From Nocardioides potassii (GTDB taxonomy: Bacteria > Actinomycetota > Actinomycetes > Propionibacteriales > Nocardioidaceae), in contig NZ_JAKJHZ010000005.1 of assembly GCF_021648885.1 (NCBI RefSeq), positions 744,001 through 808,000 on the forward strand: a stretch of DNA of 64,000 bases, read 5' to 3'. The position numbers were made by a program, and so were the translations under genes. The notes beneath the pieces were generated by a model. The model had not been told where the DNA came from, did not search any database, and saw only the letters and a program-made list of their open reading frames with translations. Positions 1-8,353 of the stretch are shown piece after piece; position 1 is the stretch's first letter; every line of letters begins with the position of its first letter.

Positions 1-1900
1 TCCACTTCTTGTTGGCCTTGCCGGTCATCTCGGCCTTGTCCTTCAGGCCGTCGCGGTCGGTGTCCTTCTTGGTCGGGTTCGACCGGGTCTTGCCGATGAC
101 GAAGGAGCCCTTGCGCGTCTTGATCTTCTGCTTGATCTTGTAGCCCTTGACCTCCTTGCCGTCGCTCAGGCCGTCCTTGTCGGTGTCCTTCACGAGCGGG
201 TTGGTGGTCACGAAGATCGACTTCTTGGCCTTCTTGCCGCAGATCTCGAACCGCTCCTTGATCGTGACGCCGTTGACCTCCTGTCCGTCGGTCAGGCCGT
301 CGTTGTCGGTGTCCGGGTCGAGCGGGTCGGTGCCGTGGGTGTTGACCTCGGCGCCATCGGTGAGGCCGTCACCGTCGGTGTCGGGGTTCAGCGGGTCGGT
401 GTGGGTCGTGTTGACCTCGGTGCCGTCCGAGAGCCCGTCGTCGTCGGTGTCGGGGTCGTTGGGGTTGGTGCCGATCGTGTTCTCCTGGCCAGTGGGCAGG
501 CCGTCCCCGTCAGGGTCGTTGGGGTCCGGTACGACCACGAAGCTGGTCGTGTCCGCGGCGCTCGTCTGACCGTCGAGGGTCTGGGTCGCCGACACGGTGT
601 GCGGACCGGCGGTGAGCGGCGTACCGGGCTCACAGCTCCAGGTGCCGTTCGCGCGGACCGTGGTCGTGCAGATCGTGGTGCCGCCCTCGGTCACGGTGAC
701 CTGGGCACCGGGCAGGCCGGTGCCGGAGATCGTCGGCGTGGAGTCGGTGATGGTCGATCCGTTGGCGGGCGTCGTGATGTCGGGAGCGGCGATCGAGCCC
801 GGCGTCGGGCCGCTGCCGTTGCCGCACTCGATGCCACCGGAGGGTGCACCGGCACTGGCCGACAGCGGGACGATGTCCACGTCGGCGATGGTCGTGCCGA
901 GCGAGGGGAGCGGACCCGGGAGGGGAAGCCCCGCCGTCGCGAGCTTGACGTGCAGCAGGGCTGCGGAGCCCGTGGCGCTCGTGCCGTTCGGGTCGACCGT
1001 CTTGGTGAGGGCGCCGAGCGAGAGCTCGAGCACCAGGCCCGGGTTGTCCGGGAGGGCGAACGTCGCGACCTCGTTGGCGGCGTCGAGGACCTGCGGCGCC
1101 TGCCCGTCCGGCGTGATCGTCACGACGGGCTGGGTGTAGTCCACCGAGGCGCCACCGGGCTGGCCGCTTGCGCGGGCCGTCAGGGTCGGGTCCTGGCTGA
1201 CGCCGATCGTGACCTGGCCGAAGAGGTCGAGCGAGGCCAGGTTGCTGGCGGACGTGGCCACCACCCGGCGGGCATCGTTGGCGCCACCCGTGGCCTCGAG
1301 GTTCACGGACTGGCTGGTCTCGACGGTGCCCGGTGCGTTGAGCAGACGTCCCACACCCGGGATGTCGAGCACCGAGGCGTCGACGGTGGTCGTCGACGAC
1401 GAGCTCAGCGGCGTGCCGGCGGGCAGGCAGCTGCCGTCGGTGAACTGCGCGTGCGCCACCGACGTGGAGATGCCGGCGTTGAGCAGCGGGTTGTCCGGGA
1501 TGGCGCCGCTCTGGACGGTCGTGGCCGACGGGTTGGTCGGCGGTGCCGTCTGCTGGGCCGAGGACAGGATGTCCGGGAGCTGCGAGCCCCCGAGCTCGGC
1601 GCCGAGGTTGGAGGCCCGGGCCACGACCCTGGGCGACCCACCCTGCAGCGAACCGGTCGCCGAGGCGACGTCGAGCGCAACGGCGTTGATGGCGCCGATC
1701 GGCGCGGGGAGGTCCACCCCGAGGACGTCGACGCCGAGGAAGCCCGCGGACGTCGATGCGGTGGCGCCGGTGGGCACCGGCGCAGCAGAGGCGGGCGTCT
1801 GCGCTGCGGCCATGAGTGCCGCTGGCAGCGTGAGGGCGGCAGCCACGGCTGCCCCCCGGGCGAGCCGGCTGGACAGCCGGCGGTGTGCGGTGGTGCTCAT
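1..1900 (-). CDS. secreted TSP3-repeat (calcium-binding) protein, C-terminus cut by window edge
   Basis: Reads from an ATG at 1900 leftwards to the window edge without a stop, about 633 residues. The N-terminus ([16 protein letters not shown]) with a hydrophobic stretch and ASA-AP near residue 39 is a signal peptide. The middle is a Thr/Ser/Ala-rich adhesin-like region, followed by an Ig-like segment around residues 360-440 ([17 protein letters not shown]). After residue 450 come at least six acidic thrombospondin type 3 motifs such as [12 protein letters not shown] and DTDRDGLKD. The first four are closely packed; the last two sit in Lys-rich spacers ([17 protein letters not shown]). The family is extracellular and the motif binds calcium; the ligand is unknown. 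No membrane or sortase anchor is visible, but the C-terminus lies outside the window. Confidence 0.85.
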   Translation of the reverse strand, partial: MSTTAHRRLSSRLARGAAVAAALTLPAALMAAAQTPASAAPVPTGATASTSAGFLGVDVLGVDLPAPIGAINAVALDVASATGSLQGGSPRVVARASNLGAELGGSQLPDILSSAQQTAPPTNPSATTVQSGAIPDNPLLNAGISTSVAHAQFTDGSCLPAGTPLSSSSTTTVDASVLDIPGVGRLLNAPGTVETSQSVNLEATGGANDARRVVATSASNLASLDLFGQVTIGVSQDPTLTARASGQPGGASVDYTQPVVTITPDGQAPQVLDAANEVATFALPDNPGLVLELSLGALTKTVDPNGTSATGSAALLHVKLATAGLPLPGPLPSLGTTIADVDIVPLSASAGAPSGGIECGNGSGPTPGSIAAPDITTPANGSTITDSTPTISGTGLPGAQVTVTEGGTTICTTTVRANGTWSCEPGTPLTAGPHTVSATQTLDGQTSAADTTSFVVVPDPNDPDGDGLPTGQENTIGTNPNDPDTDDDGLSDGTEVNTTHTDPLNPDTDGDGLTDGAEVNTHGTDPLDPDTDNDGLTDGQEVNGVTIKERFEICGKKAKKSIFVTTNPLVKDTDKDGLSDGKEVKGYKIKQKIKTRKGSFVIGKTRSNPTKKDTDRDGLKDKAEMTGKANKKW

Positions 1901-2080
1901 CTGTCGTACCCCCAATGGTGTCGACCGCGTGGCGGACCCGAGGCATTCACCTCGCGGTTGCGAGTGATCTGCACATCACAACGACAGGGCAACAAGGAGG
2001 TAACACGCTTTTTACTCAAAGGGGTGGGTGAGGCTCGCGGTGGGCGAGAGGACGGCCTGCCGCGTGCCACGATGCGGCCC

Positions 2081-3007
2081 ATGTCGGATCCGAGCCCGTC
2101 CCTGGTCCCGCTCGCCGGTGGCCACTCCGGGCGCACGTTCGTGAGCGAGGTCGCGGGAGAGCGGACCGTCCTGCGGATCTACCCGCCCGGGGACCCGCGC
2201 GGTCCCCAGGCTCCCGAGGTCGACGAGGCGCTGCTCCACCTCGTCCGCGGCCTCGTGCCGGTCGCCGACGTCCTGGAGGTGCGACGGGAGGAGCCGTCGT
2301 CCGGACAGCCCGGTGTCCTCGTCACGTCGTGGGTGCCGGGGGAGCGTGGCGACCTCGTCGTCGACCGGCTCGTCGACGCCGGGGACGACGCGGGCCTGGC
2401 CAGGCTCGGCACCGCGATGGGGGACGTGGCGGCCACGTTGGCCGGCATGCCGGCGCTGCGTCCCGGGCCGTTCGTCGACGCGGGGCTGCGCATCGGCACC
2501 TTCCCGGACGGCGGGCTTGCCGAGTGGGTCGAGCAGCGCCTCGACGCATGGACGCCCGAGGAGCGGGCGACCCTGCTCCCGGTCGCCGAGGAGGCGCAGG
2601 ACCTGCTGGACACGGTCGGCCGGGCCTGCCTCGTGCACAGCGACCTCAATCCCAAGAACGTGCTGGTCGACCCCGACGGCCTGACGGTCACGGCGGTCCT
2701 GGACTGGGAGCTCGCCCATGCCGGGCACCCGTGGACCGACGTCGGCAACCTGGTCCGCTTCGAGCGGCACCCGGCGTACGTCGACGCGGTGCTGGGTGCG
2801 TGGACCGCGCGGCACGGCGGGACGGGCCAGGCGGTCCTCGACGGGGCCCGGTCAGCCGACCTGTGGGCTCTCGTCGACCTCGCGGCGCGGGCCGGTCAGA
2901 ACCCGGTCGCGGACCGGGCTGATGTGCTCCTCCGGACGATCGCAGGGCATGGTGACGTGCACGCGTGGCCGGCATCCTGGGACAGGGTCGGCAGGAGCGC
3001 TCGCTGA
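2081..3007 (+). CDS. aminoglycoside phosphotransferase (APH)-family kinase
   Basis: A 308-residue APH/choline-kinase-fold protein. The Brenner motif CLVHSDLNPKNVLVD (about residues 183-197) holds the catalytic Asp, and VLDWELAHAGHPWTDVGN (about 206-223) holds the metal-binding Asp. The N-lobe has GGHSGRTF and a lysine-poor nucleotide-binding region. Start chosen at 2081 because a -10-like CACGAT ends seven bases upstream; an in-frame ATG at 2072 is possible. It is divergent from the TSP3 protein gene and alone in orientation before rpsA. Families of this type phosphorylate antibiotics, amino alcohols or sugars; nothing here identifies the substrate, so a resistance role should not be assumed. 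Confidence 0.8.
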   Translation: MSDPSPSLVPLAGGHSGRTFVSEVAGERTVLRIYPPGDPRGPQAPEVDEALLHLVRGLVPVADVLEVRREEPSSGQPGVLVTSWVPGERGDLVVDRLVDAGDDAGLARLGTAMGDVAATLAGMPALRPGPFVDAGLRIGTFPDGGLAEWVEQRLDAWTPEERATLLPVAEEAQDLLDTVGRACLVHSDLNPKNVLVDPDGLTVTAVLDWELAHAGHPWTDVGNLVRFERHPAYVDAVLGAWTARHGGTGQAVLDGARSADLWALVDLAARAGQNPVADRADVLLRTIAGHGDVHAWPASWDRVGRSAR

Positions 3008-3031
3008 GCGTGGGTTGAGCGTGCCCGCCGG

Positions 3032-3062
3032 TTGGACGGCGAGCATCGCGCACGCGTAGTCT
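3032..3062 (+). promoter_or_regulatory. possible rpsA promoter
   Basis: TTGGAC at 3032-3037 and TAGTCT at 3057-3062 could be -35 and -10 elements, but the 19-base spacer is long. Transcription from here would give a leader of about 135 bases before rpsA. A ribosome site AAGGA at 3186-3190 sits in the small inverted repeat AAGGAACTCCTT and is 12 bases from the ATG, which is rather far. Confidence 0.35.
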
Positions 3063-3202
3063 TGGGTGTTGCGCCAGTCGCCTGCCCGGCTTCCATACCG
3101 AGCGAGGCGGGGCTCGCCAGCCAGCGTCATCGACGCGGGGCAGTGAAATCGGTGGCTGCGTGCGTCCGTACGACTCCATCCATCCAAGGAACTCCTTCCC
3201 AT

Positions 3203-4690
3203 ATGACGAGCACGCTCTCCACTCTTCCGGACTACGACGCGCCCCAGGTGGCCGTCAACGACATCGGGTCCGAAGAGGACTTCCTCGCGGCGATCGACGC
3301 GACCATCAAGTACTTCAACGACGGCGACATCGTCGACGGCACCATCGTCAAGGTGGACCGCGACGAGGTCCTCCTCGACATCGGCTACAAGACCGAGGGC
3401 GTCATCCCCTCGCGCGAGCTGTCCATCAAGCACGACGTCGACCCCAACGAGGTCGTTTCCGTGGGCGACAAGGTCGAGGCCCTGGTCCTCCAGAAGGAGG
3501 ACAAGGAGGGTCGTCTGATCCTGTCCAAGAAGCGCGCCCAGTACGAGCGCGCCTGGGGCACCATCGAGCAGGTCAAGGAGGAGGACGGCGTCGTCGAGGG
3601 CACCGTCATCGAGGTCGTCAAGGGCGGCCTCATCCTCGACATCGGTCTGCGCGGCTTCCTGCCGGCCTCCCTCGTGGAGATGCGTCGCGTCCGCGACCTG
3701 CAGCCCTACGTCGGCCAGACCCTCGAGGCGAAGATCATCGAGCTCGACAAGAACCGCAACAACGTGGTCCTGTCGCGCCGTGCCTGGCTCGAGCAGACCC
3801 AGTCCGAGGTCCGCCACGGGTTCCTGACCCAGCTCCAGAAGGGCCAGATCCGCAAGGGCGTCGTGTCCTCGATCGTCAACTTCGGTGCGTTCGTGGACCT
3901 CGGCGGCGTCGACGGCCTCGTGCACGTCTCGGAGCTGTCGTGGAAGCACATCGACCACCCGTCCGAGGTCGTCGCCGTGGGCGACGAGGTCACCGTCGAG
4001 GTCCTCGACGTGGACATGGACCGCGAGCGTGTCTCCCTGTCGCTGAAGGCGACGCAGGAGGACCCGTGGCAGCACTTCGCCCGCACCCACCAGATCGGCC
4101 AGATCGTCCCGGGCAAGGTCACCAAGCTGGTGCCCTTCGGTTCGTTCGTCCGCGTCGAGGAGGGCATCGAGGGCCTGGTGCACATCTCCGAGCTCGCCGA
4201 GCGTCACGTCGAGATCCCCGAGCAGGTCGTCCAGGTCAACGACGACGTCATGGTCAAGATCATCGACATCGACCTCGAGCGTCGCCGGATCTCGCTGTCG
4301 CTCAAGCAGGCCAACGAGACCGCTGCCGCCGCCGACGTGGAGGAGTTCGACCCCACGCTCTACGGCATGACCGCGACCTACGACGAGCAGGGCAACTACG
4401 TCTACCCCGAGGGCTTCGACCCCGAGACGGGCGAGTGGCTCGAGGGCTACGACGAGCAGCGTGCGATCTGGGAGGACCAGTACGCCAAGGCGCACGCCCG
4501 CTGGGAGGCGCACGTCAAGCAGCAGGAGGAGGCCAAGCAGGCCGAGGTCGAGGCCGGCGAGGCCACCTCCTACTCCTCGGGCGGCGACACCTCCGGCGAG
4601 GGCGACAACGGTGGCGACACCGGCGGCTCGCTCGCGTCCGACGAGGCGCTGCAGGCGCTCCGCGAGAAGCTCACCGGCGGCCAGGCCTGA
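3203..4690 (+). CDS. rpsA: 30S ribosomal protein S1
   Basis: A 495-residue protein with four S1 RNA-binding domains, at about residues 33-105, 120-185, 205-275 and 290-360. Each has the typical G-x-V-x-x-x/G-F-V/L-GLVH-SEL pattern (for example GAFVDLGGVDGLVHVSELSW and GSFVRVEEGIEGLVHISELAE). The tail is acidic and rich in Glu, Gly and Ser. Actinobacterial S1 has four domains rather than the six of E. coli, which fits. It binds mRNA on the 30S subunit during initiation. The ATG at 3203 is preceded by AAGGA. A perfect 17-bp hairpin follows the stop, so it looks monocistronic. In many actinobacteria coaE follows directly; here it is 6 kb away. Confidence 0.97.
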   Translation: MTSTLSTLPDYDAPQVAVNDIGSEEDFLAAIDATIKYFNDGDIVDGTIVKVDRDEVLLDIGYKTEGVIPSRELSIKHDVDPNEVVSVGDKVEALVLQKEDKEGRLILSKKRAQYERAWGTIEQVKEEDGVVEGTVIEVVKGGLILDIGLRGFLPASLVEMRRVRDLQPYVGQTLEAKIIELDKNRNNVVLSRRAWLEQTQSEVRHGFLTQLQKGQIRKGVVSSIVNFGAFVDLGGVDGLVHVSELSWKHIDHPSEVVAVGDEVTVEVLDVDMDRERVSLSLKATQEDPWQHFARTHQIGQIVPGKVTKLVPFGSFVRVEEGIEGLVHISELAERHVEIPEQVVQVNDDVMVKIIDIDLERRRISLSLKQANETAAAADVEEFDPTLYGMTATYDEQGNYVYPEGFDPETGEWLEGYDEQRAIWEDQYAKAHARWEAHVKQQEEAKQAEVEAGEATSYSSGGDTSGEGDNGGDTGGSLASDEALQALREKLTGGQA

Positions 4691-4720
4691 TCGGCTGACG
4701 CCCGCTCACGACCGAGCACC

Positions 4721-4757
4721 ACGAAGGCCCGCCGGGGACTCCCCGGCGGGCCTTCGT
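4721..4757 (+). terminator. strong stem-loop terminator after rpsA
   Basis: A perfect 17-bp inverted repeat (arms 4721-4737 and 4741-4757) with a 3-base loop (ACT), beginning 30 bases after the rpsA stop. There is no long T-run, as is usual for actinobacterial terminators. Confidence 0.85.
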
Positions 4758-4804
4758 CGTACGACGGGGGGCACACCGTTGGTCGGGTCGGCTAGAACGG
4801 GCGC

Positions 4805-5647
4805 ATGACTGAACGTGGCCCGTCCGCACTGGTCCTCGGCGGCGGTGGCATCACCGGCATCGCGTGGGAGATCGGGATCCTGCACGGCCTGGCCGAGGCC
4901 GGGGTCGACCTGACCGACGCGGACACCGTGGTCGGGACGTCGGCCGGCTCGGTGGTCGGGGCCCAGGTCACCAACGGACTGCCGCTCGCCGACCTGTACG
5001 CCGCCCAGCTCGAGCCGCCCGATGCCGAGCTGGGTGGTCGCCTGTCGCGCATCGCCGCCCTCAAGCTGGTGCCGCCCTACGTCCTGCCGGGCAGCGGTCG
5101 CGACAAGCTGGCCCGCGTCGGGCGGGTCGCACGAGCCGCCCACGAGCCGGGGAGCATCGACCGCGAGGGCGTGATCCGCTCGCGCCTGCCGGCGCACGAC
5201 TGGCCGCAGCGGGACCTGCGGATCACCGCCGTCGACACCGAGAGCGGCGAGTTCACCGTCTTCACGCCGGGATCCGGCGTGGACCTCGTCTCGGCGGTCG
5301 CGGCGAGCTGCGCGGTGCCGACAGTGTGGCCGCCGGTCGAGATCGGCGGGCGCACCTACATGGACGGCGGGATGCGCTCGACCGCCAACGTCGACGTCGC
5401 GGCCGGCGCCGACCGGGTCGTCGTCCTGGCGCCGCTGCCGCGGTCGATCAGCAGGAGGACGTCGATCCGCGCGCAGGTGGAGAAGGTGGGACCCCGGGCG
5501 TGGTCGGTCGTCACCCCCGACGAGCAGGCGCTCGCCGCCTTCGGCCGCAACCTCCTCGACCCGGCGAAGCGGGCCGTGGCAGCCGAGGCCGGCCTGCGCC
5601 AGTCGCGCGACCTGGTCGACCAGGTCGGCCCGGTGTGGTCCGCCTGA
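4805..5647 (+). CDS. patatin-like phospholipase
   Basis: A 280-residue patatin-fold lipase. The oxyanion-hole loop GGGGITG is at residues 12-18, the nucleophile elbow GTSAG has Ser46, and the catalytic Asp of the Ser-Asp dyad is in DGG at about residue 187, so the active site is complete. No signal peptide or membrane segment is visible, so a cytosolic or peripheral acyl-hydrolase is expected; the lipid substrate is unknown. A -10-like TAGAAC ends six bases before the ATG. It lies between two strong terminators (4721-4757 and 5669-5699) and is therefore probably its own transcription unit. Confidence 0.88.
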   Translation: MTERGPSALVLGGGGITGIAWEIGILHGLAEAGVDLTDADTVVGTSAGSVVGAQVTNGLPLADLYAAQLEPPDAELGGRLSRIAALKLVPPYVLPGSGRDKLARVGRVARAAHEPGSIDREGVIRSRLPAHDWPQRDLRITAVDTESGEFTVFTPGSGVDLVSAVAASCAVPTVWPPVEIGGRTYMDGGMRSTANVDVAAGADRVVVLAPLPRSISRRTSIRAQVEKVGPRAWSVVTPDEQALAAFGRNLLDPAKRAVAAEAGLRQSRDLVDQVGPVWSA

Positions 5648-5668
5648 CCACCCCCACCACGACGTACG

Positions 5669-5699
5669 ACGGCCCGCCAGGACATCCCTGGCGGGCCGT
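5669..5699. terminator. bidirectional stem-loop terminator
   Basis: A perfect 13-bp stem (5669-5681 with 5687-5699) and a 5-base loop, lying between the convergent patatin gene and the small membrane protein gene. It can serve both strands. Confidence 0.8.
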
Positions 5700-5721
5700 G
5701 CAGGTCGGGGCGGAGGCGGCG

Positions 5722-5880
5722 TCACGCCCGGTGGACGAGGTGGCCGCGCTCCTCGACGAGGCCGAGCTCGTCGAACGGGTGGGCGGTGGAGGAGGGACCG
5801 GCGAACCGGTCGTGGCGGGCGTAGTTGACGAGCAGCGCGGCGACGGCGAGGAGGGCGAGGAGGGCGATGAATGTGGTCAT
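5722..5880 (-). CDS. small single-pass membrane protein, unknown function
   Basis: A 52-residue peptide starting MTTFIALLALLAVAALLVNYARHDRF: one hydrophobic helix (residues 3-18) at the N-terminus, then a short polar tail with PFDELGLVEERGHLVHRA. An upstream in-frame ATG at 5904 would add 8 residues but falls into the operator-like region. It is divergent from the DJ-1/AraC regulator gene, sharing a 93-base gap that contains a 22-base palindrome, so the two may be co-regulated. No family is recognised. The hydrophobic N-terminus and the clean position between a terminator and a promoter region support a real gene. Confidence 0.6.
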   Translation of the reverse strand: MTTFIALLALLAVAALLVNYARHDRFAGPSSTAHPFDELGLVEERGHLVHRA

Positions 5881-5904
5881 GGCAGTAATTCTGCTCCCGA
5901 ACAC

Positions 5905-5926
5905 TTCCTGCCACGAGTGGCAGGAA
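5905..5926. promoter_or_regulatory. 22-bp palindromic operator in divergent gap
   Basis: Two perfect 10-bp arms (TTCCTGCCAC and GTGGCAGGAA) around a 2-base centre. More TGCCA/TGGCA half-sites follow at 5917-5930 and 5948-5953. The position, 48 bases before the DJ-1/AraC gene and 25 bases from the divergent small gene, suggests a binding site for that regulator. Confidence 0.6.
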
Positions 5927-5973
5927 TGCCAGTTCTAGTTGATTTACTGCCACCACTGGTGCACCCTGAGCCC

Positions 5974-6924
5974 ATGAAGAAGGTGGCGGTCGTCGTCCAG
6001 GAGCAGCCCGAGCCGTTCGGGCTCGGCGCGTTGTGCGAGGTGTGGGCCGAGCCCTACCACCCCGAGGACGACAACCCCGTCTTCGACTTCACCGTCGTGA
6101 CGCCGAAGCCCGGTCGGCTGCGCACCCGTGCCGGCTTCGACCTCGTCGTCGAGCACGGGCTCGACGCGGCCGCCGACGCCGACCTGGTGTGCCTGGCTCC
6201 CAAGAGCAACCACCTGCACTCGCCGCCGGAGGTGTCCGAGCTGCTCCGCGCCACCCATGAGCGCGGCGCGATGCTGTTCGCCCACTGCTCGGCCACGTTC
6301 ATGCTGGGCGAGGCCGGACTGCTGGACGGACGTCGCTGCACGACCCACTGGCGCTACGCGACCGAGCTCGCCGAGCGCTACCCCGAGGCGATCGTCGACA
6401 AGGACGTCCTCTACGTCCAGGACGGCACGATCGTGACCGGGGCCGGCTCGGCCGCCGCGCTCGACGCCGCCCTCCACGTGATGCGCCAGCAGTTCGGCGC
6501 CAAGGTGGCTGCCACCACGGCCCGACGGATGGTGATCCCGCCGCACCGCGACGGCGGCCAGGCGCAGTACATCGCGCGCCCGGTGCCCGTGTGCGAGTCC
6601 GAGGCCCTCGCCCCGCTGCTCGTCTGGATCTCGGAGAACCTGGGCGAGGAGCTCGACGTCGAGACCCTCGCCCGCCAGATGCACATGTCGGCGCGCACCT
6701 TCGCGCGTCGGTTCAAGGAGGAGACGGGCACCACGCCCTACAGCTGGATCCTGGGGGAGCGGGTGCGGGCCGCCGAGGAGCTGCTCGAGCGGACCGACCA
6801 CTCCATCGACTGGATCGCCGGCGAGGTCGGCTTCGGCAACGCCGCGACGCTCCGCCACCACTTCGGGCGCACCCGCGGGGTCAGCCCGCAGGAGTACCGC
6901 CGTACGTTCCGGATGCCCGCCTGA
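5974..6924 (+). CDS. DJ-1/PfpI-AraC fusion transcriptional regulator (GlxA/FtrA type)
   Basis: A 316-residue protein. Residues 1-190 form a DJ-1/PfpI (class I glutamine amidotransferase-like) domain with the nucleophile-elbow position at Cys105 (AHCSATFMLGEAGLLDG). Residues about 215-312 form a two-helix-turn-helix AraC DNA-binding domain (ETLARQMHMSARTFARRFKEETG and IDWIAGEVGFGNAATLRHHF). In this family the DJ-1 part is thought to sense a small molecule rather than act as an enzyme. ATG at 5974 is preceded by a palindromic operator at 5905-5926, which suggests autoregulation. Likely targets are the adjacent small membrane gene and perhaps the downstream aminotransferase; neither can be proved here. 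Confidence 0.9.
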   Translation: MKKVAVVVQEQPEPFGLGALCEVWAEPYHPEDDNPVFDFTVVTPKPGRLRTRAGFDLVVEHGLDAAADADLVCLAPKSNHLHSPPEVSELLRATHERGAMLFAHCSATFMLGEAGLLDGRRCTTHWRYATELAERYPEAIVDKDVLYVQDGTIVTGAGSAAALDAALHVMRQQFGAKVAATTARRMVIPPHRDGGQAQYIARPVPVCESEALAPLLVWISENLGEELDVETLARQMHMSARTFARRFKEETGTTPYSWILGERVRAAEELLERTDHSIDWIAGEVGFGNAATLRHHFGRTRGVSPQEYRRTFRMPA

Positions 6925-6933
6925 CCGACGTGC

Positions 6934-7013
6934 AGACGCGCGGGCATTGGTCTCGTCGGTCGAGTCACGCGCGCGAGGGAGGCGCCGTCTCGGCGACCAA
7001 TGCCTGCGCGTCT
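6934..7013. repeat. long inverted repeat between regulator and aminotransferase
   Basis: Arms 6934-6952 and 6995-7013 pair over 19 bp with one mismatch, with a 42-base loop between them. The loop is longer than a normal terminator loop. It could terminate the regulator transcript, form a cruciform, or be a small mobile remnant; the sequence does not decide. Confidence 0.6.
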
Positions 7014-7031
7014 CCGGTCGGCGGTCCTCGG

Positions 7032-7037
7032 TAGCCT
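7032..7037 (+). promoter_or_regulatory. -10 element of a probable leaderless transcript
   Basis: TAGCCT ends seven bases before the GTG start of the aminotransferase, so transcription probably starts at or next to the start codon. Confidence 0.5.
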
Positions 7038-7044
7038 TGCCCGC

Positions 7045-8349
7045 GTGAACGCGACTGCGCTGGCCGACCTGTCCGCCGACGACCTCGCCACCCTGCTCGA
7101 GGAGCAGCGCGCGGCCTACGAGGAGCTCAAGGGCCGCGGTCTGAAGCTCGACCTGACGCGCGGCAAGCCGTCGTCGCAGCAGCTCGACCTGGCCGACGAC
7201 CTGCTGCGGCTGCCCACGTCGACGAGGGACGCCAGCGGGGTCGACGTACGCAACTACGGGGGGCTCGAGGGCCTCAAGGAGCTGCGCGAGATGTTCGCCG
7301 ACCTGCTGTGGGTCGAGCCCGAGCAGGTGGTGGCCGGCGGCAGCTCGAGCCTGACGATGATGCGCGACTGCCTCTTCTACCTCACCCTCTTCGGGGGCGT
7401 GGACTCCGAGCGGCCGTGGGGGCAGGAGGAGAAGGTCCGGTTCGTCTGCCCCGTCCCCGGCTACGACCGCCACTTCACCCTGCTGGAGAGCCTCGGCATC
7501 GAGATGGTCACCGTCCCGATGAACGACGACGGTCCCGATGTCGACGCCGTCGCCGCGCTGGTCGCCGACGACCCGTCGTTCAAGGGCATGTGGATCGTGC
7601 CGACGTACGCCAACCCGACGGGCGCGACCTGCAGCCAGGACGTCGCTGCCCGACTGGCCGCGATGCCGACCGCCGCCCCGGACTTCAAGATCTTCTGGGA
7701 CAACGCCTACGCGCTGCACCACCTCACCGAGGACGAGGCCAAGAGCGCGGACATCCTCACGCTCGCCTCGGCGGCGGGCCACCCGCACCGGCCGATCATG
7801 TTCGCCTCGACGTCGAAGATCACCTACGCCGGGGCAGGAGTCGCCTTCCTCGCCGCGTCGACGGAGAACGTCGCGTGGTACCTGAAGCACCTCGGCAACG
7901 GGTCGATCGGTCCCGACAAGGTCAACCACCTGCGCCACGTCGAGTTCTTCGGGTCGCCGGAGGGCGTGCGCGACCACATGGCCAAGCACCGCGAGATCAT
8001 CGGGCCGAAGTTCGCCGAGGTCGACCGGGTGCTCACCGAGCGCCTCGGTGGCAGGGGAGTCGCCACCTGGAACACCCCCACCGGCGGCTATTTCGTGAAC
8101 CTCGACGTTGTGCCCGGCACGGCGTCGCGCGTGGTGCAGCTGGCCAAGGAGGCCGGCATCGCGCTGACGCCCGCCGGGTCGTCGTACCCCTACAAGCAGG
8201 ACCCGGACGACACGAACATCCGGCTGGCTCCGACGATGCCTCCGCTGGGGGAGGTCACCGCGGCCATGGAGGGCGTGGCGACGTGCGTGCTGCTCGCCGC
8301 AGCGGAGAAGGCTGCCCAGGAGGCAGCAGGGGAGCCCGCCGGCGCCTGA
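7045..8349 (+). CDS. PLP-dependent aminotransferase, fold type I
   Basis: A 434-residue class I/II aminotransferase with the Schiff-base lysine at about Lys258 (FASTSKITYAGAG). Other typical features are NYGGLEG near the start, YANPTG for the substrate/cofactor region, DNAYALHHL for the PLP ring and the conserved Arg in NIRLAP at the end. The length and motif spelling resemble the putative aspartate aminotransferase family (Pfam Asp_aminotransf) common in actinobacteria rather than AspC. Cytosolic transamination of an amino acid is expected; the donor is not shown. The GTG at 7045 follows a -10 element by seven bases. The convergent ABC exporter gene begins four bases after its stop. Confidence 0.9.
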   Translation: MNATALADLSADDLATLLEEQRAAYEELKGRGLKLDLTRGKPSSQQLDLADDLLRLPTSTRDASGVDVRNYGGLEGLKELREMFADLLWVEPEQVVAGGSSSLTMMRDCLFYLTLFGGVDSERPWGQEEKVRFVCPVPGYDRHFTLLESLGIEMVTVPMNDDGPDVDAVAALVADDPSFKGMWIVPTYANPTGATCSQDVAARLAAMPTAAPDFKIFWDNAYALHHLTEDEAKSADILTLASAAGHPHRPIMFASTSKITYAGAGVAFLAASTENVAWYLKHLGNGSIGPDKVNHLRHVEFFGSPEGVRDHMAKHREIIGPKFAEVDRVLTERLGGRGVATWNTPTGGYFVNLDVVPGTASRVVQLAKEAGIALTPAGSSYPYKQDPDDTNIRLAPTMPPLGEVTAAMEGVATCVLLAAAEKAAQEAAGEPAGA

Positions 8350-8353
8350 CCGG

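Noticed and set aside
1968..1983. GTGATCTGCACATCAC as a CRP-type site
   Set aside because: The half-sites are shifted by one base from TGTGA-N6-TCACA and have no TGTGA; it is only a 5-bp inverted repeat in an AT-richer promoter gap.
335..2080. Long open frame on the plus strand before the phosphotransferase
   Set aside because: It is antisense to the TSP3 protein gene, has a composition of Arg/Gly/Val typical of shadow frames in high-GC DNA, and no start signal.
3186..3197. Regulatory hairpin AAGGAACTCCTT hiding the rpsA ribosome site
   Set aside because: The loop would have only two bases, which is too short to fold.
2852..4513. 553-residue open frame antisense to rpsA
   Set aside because: It mirrors the S1 gene codons (long Leu/Asp/Val runs), and rpsA is unmistakable on the other strand.
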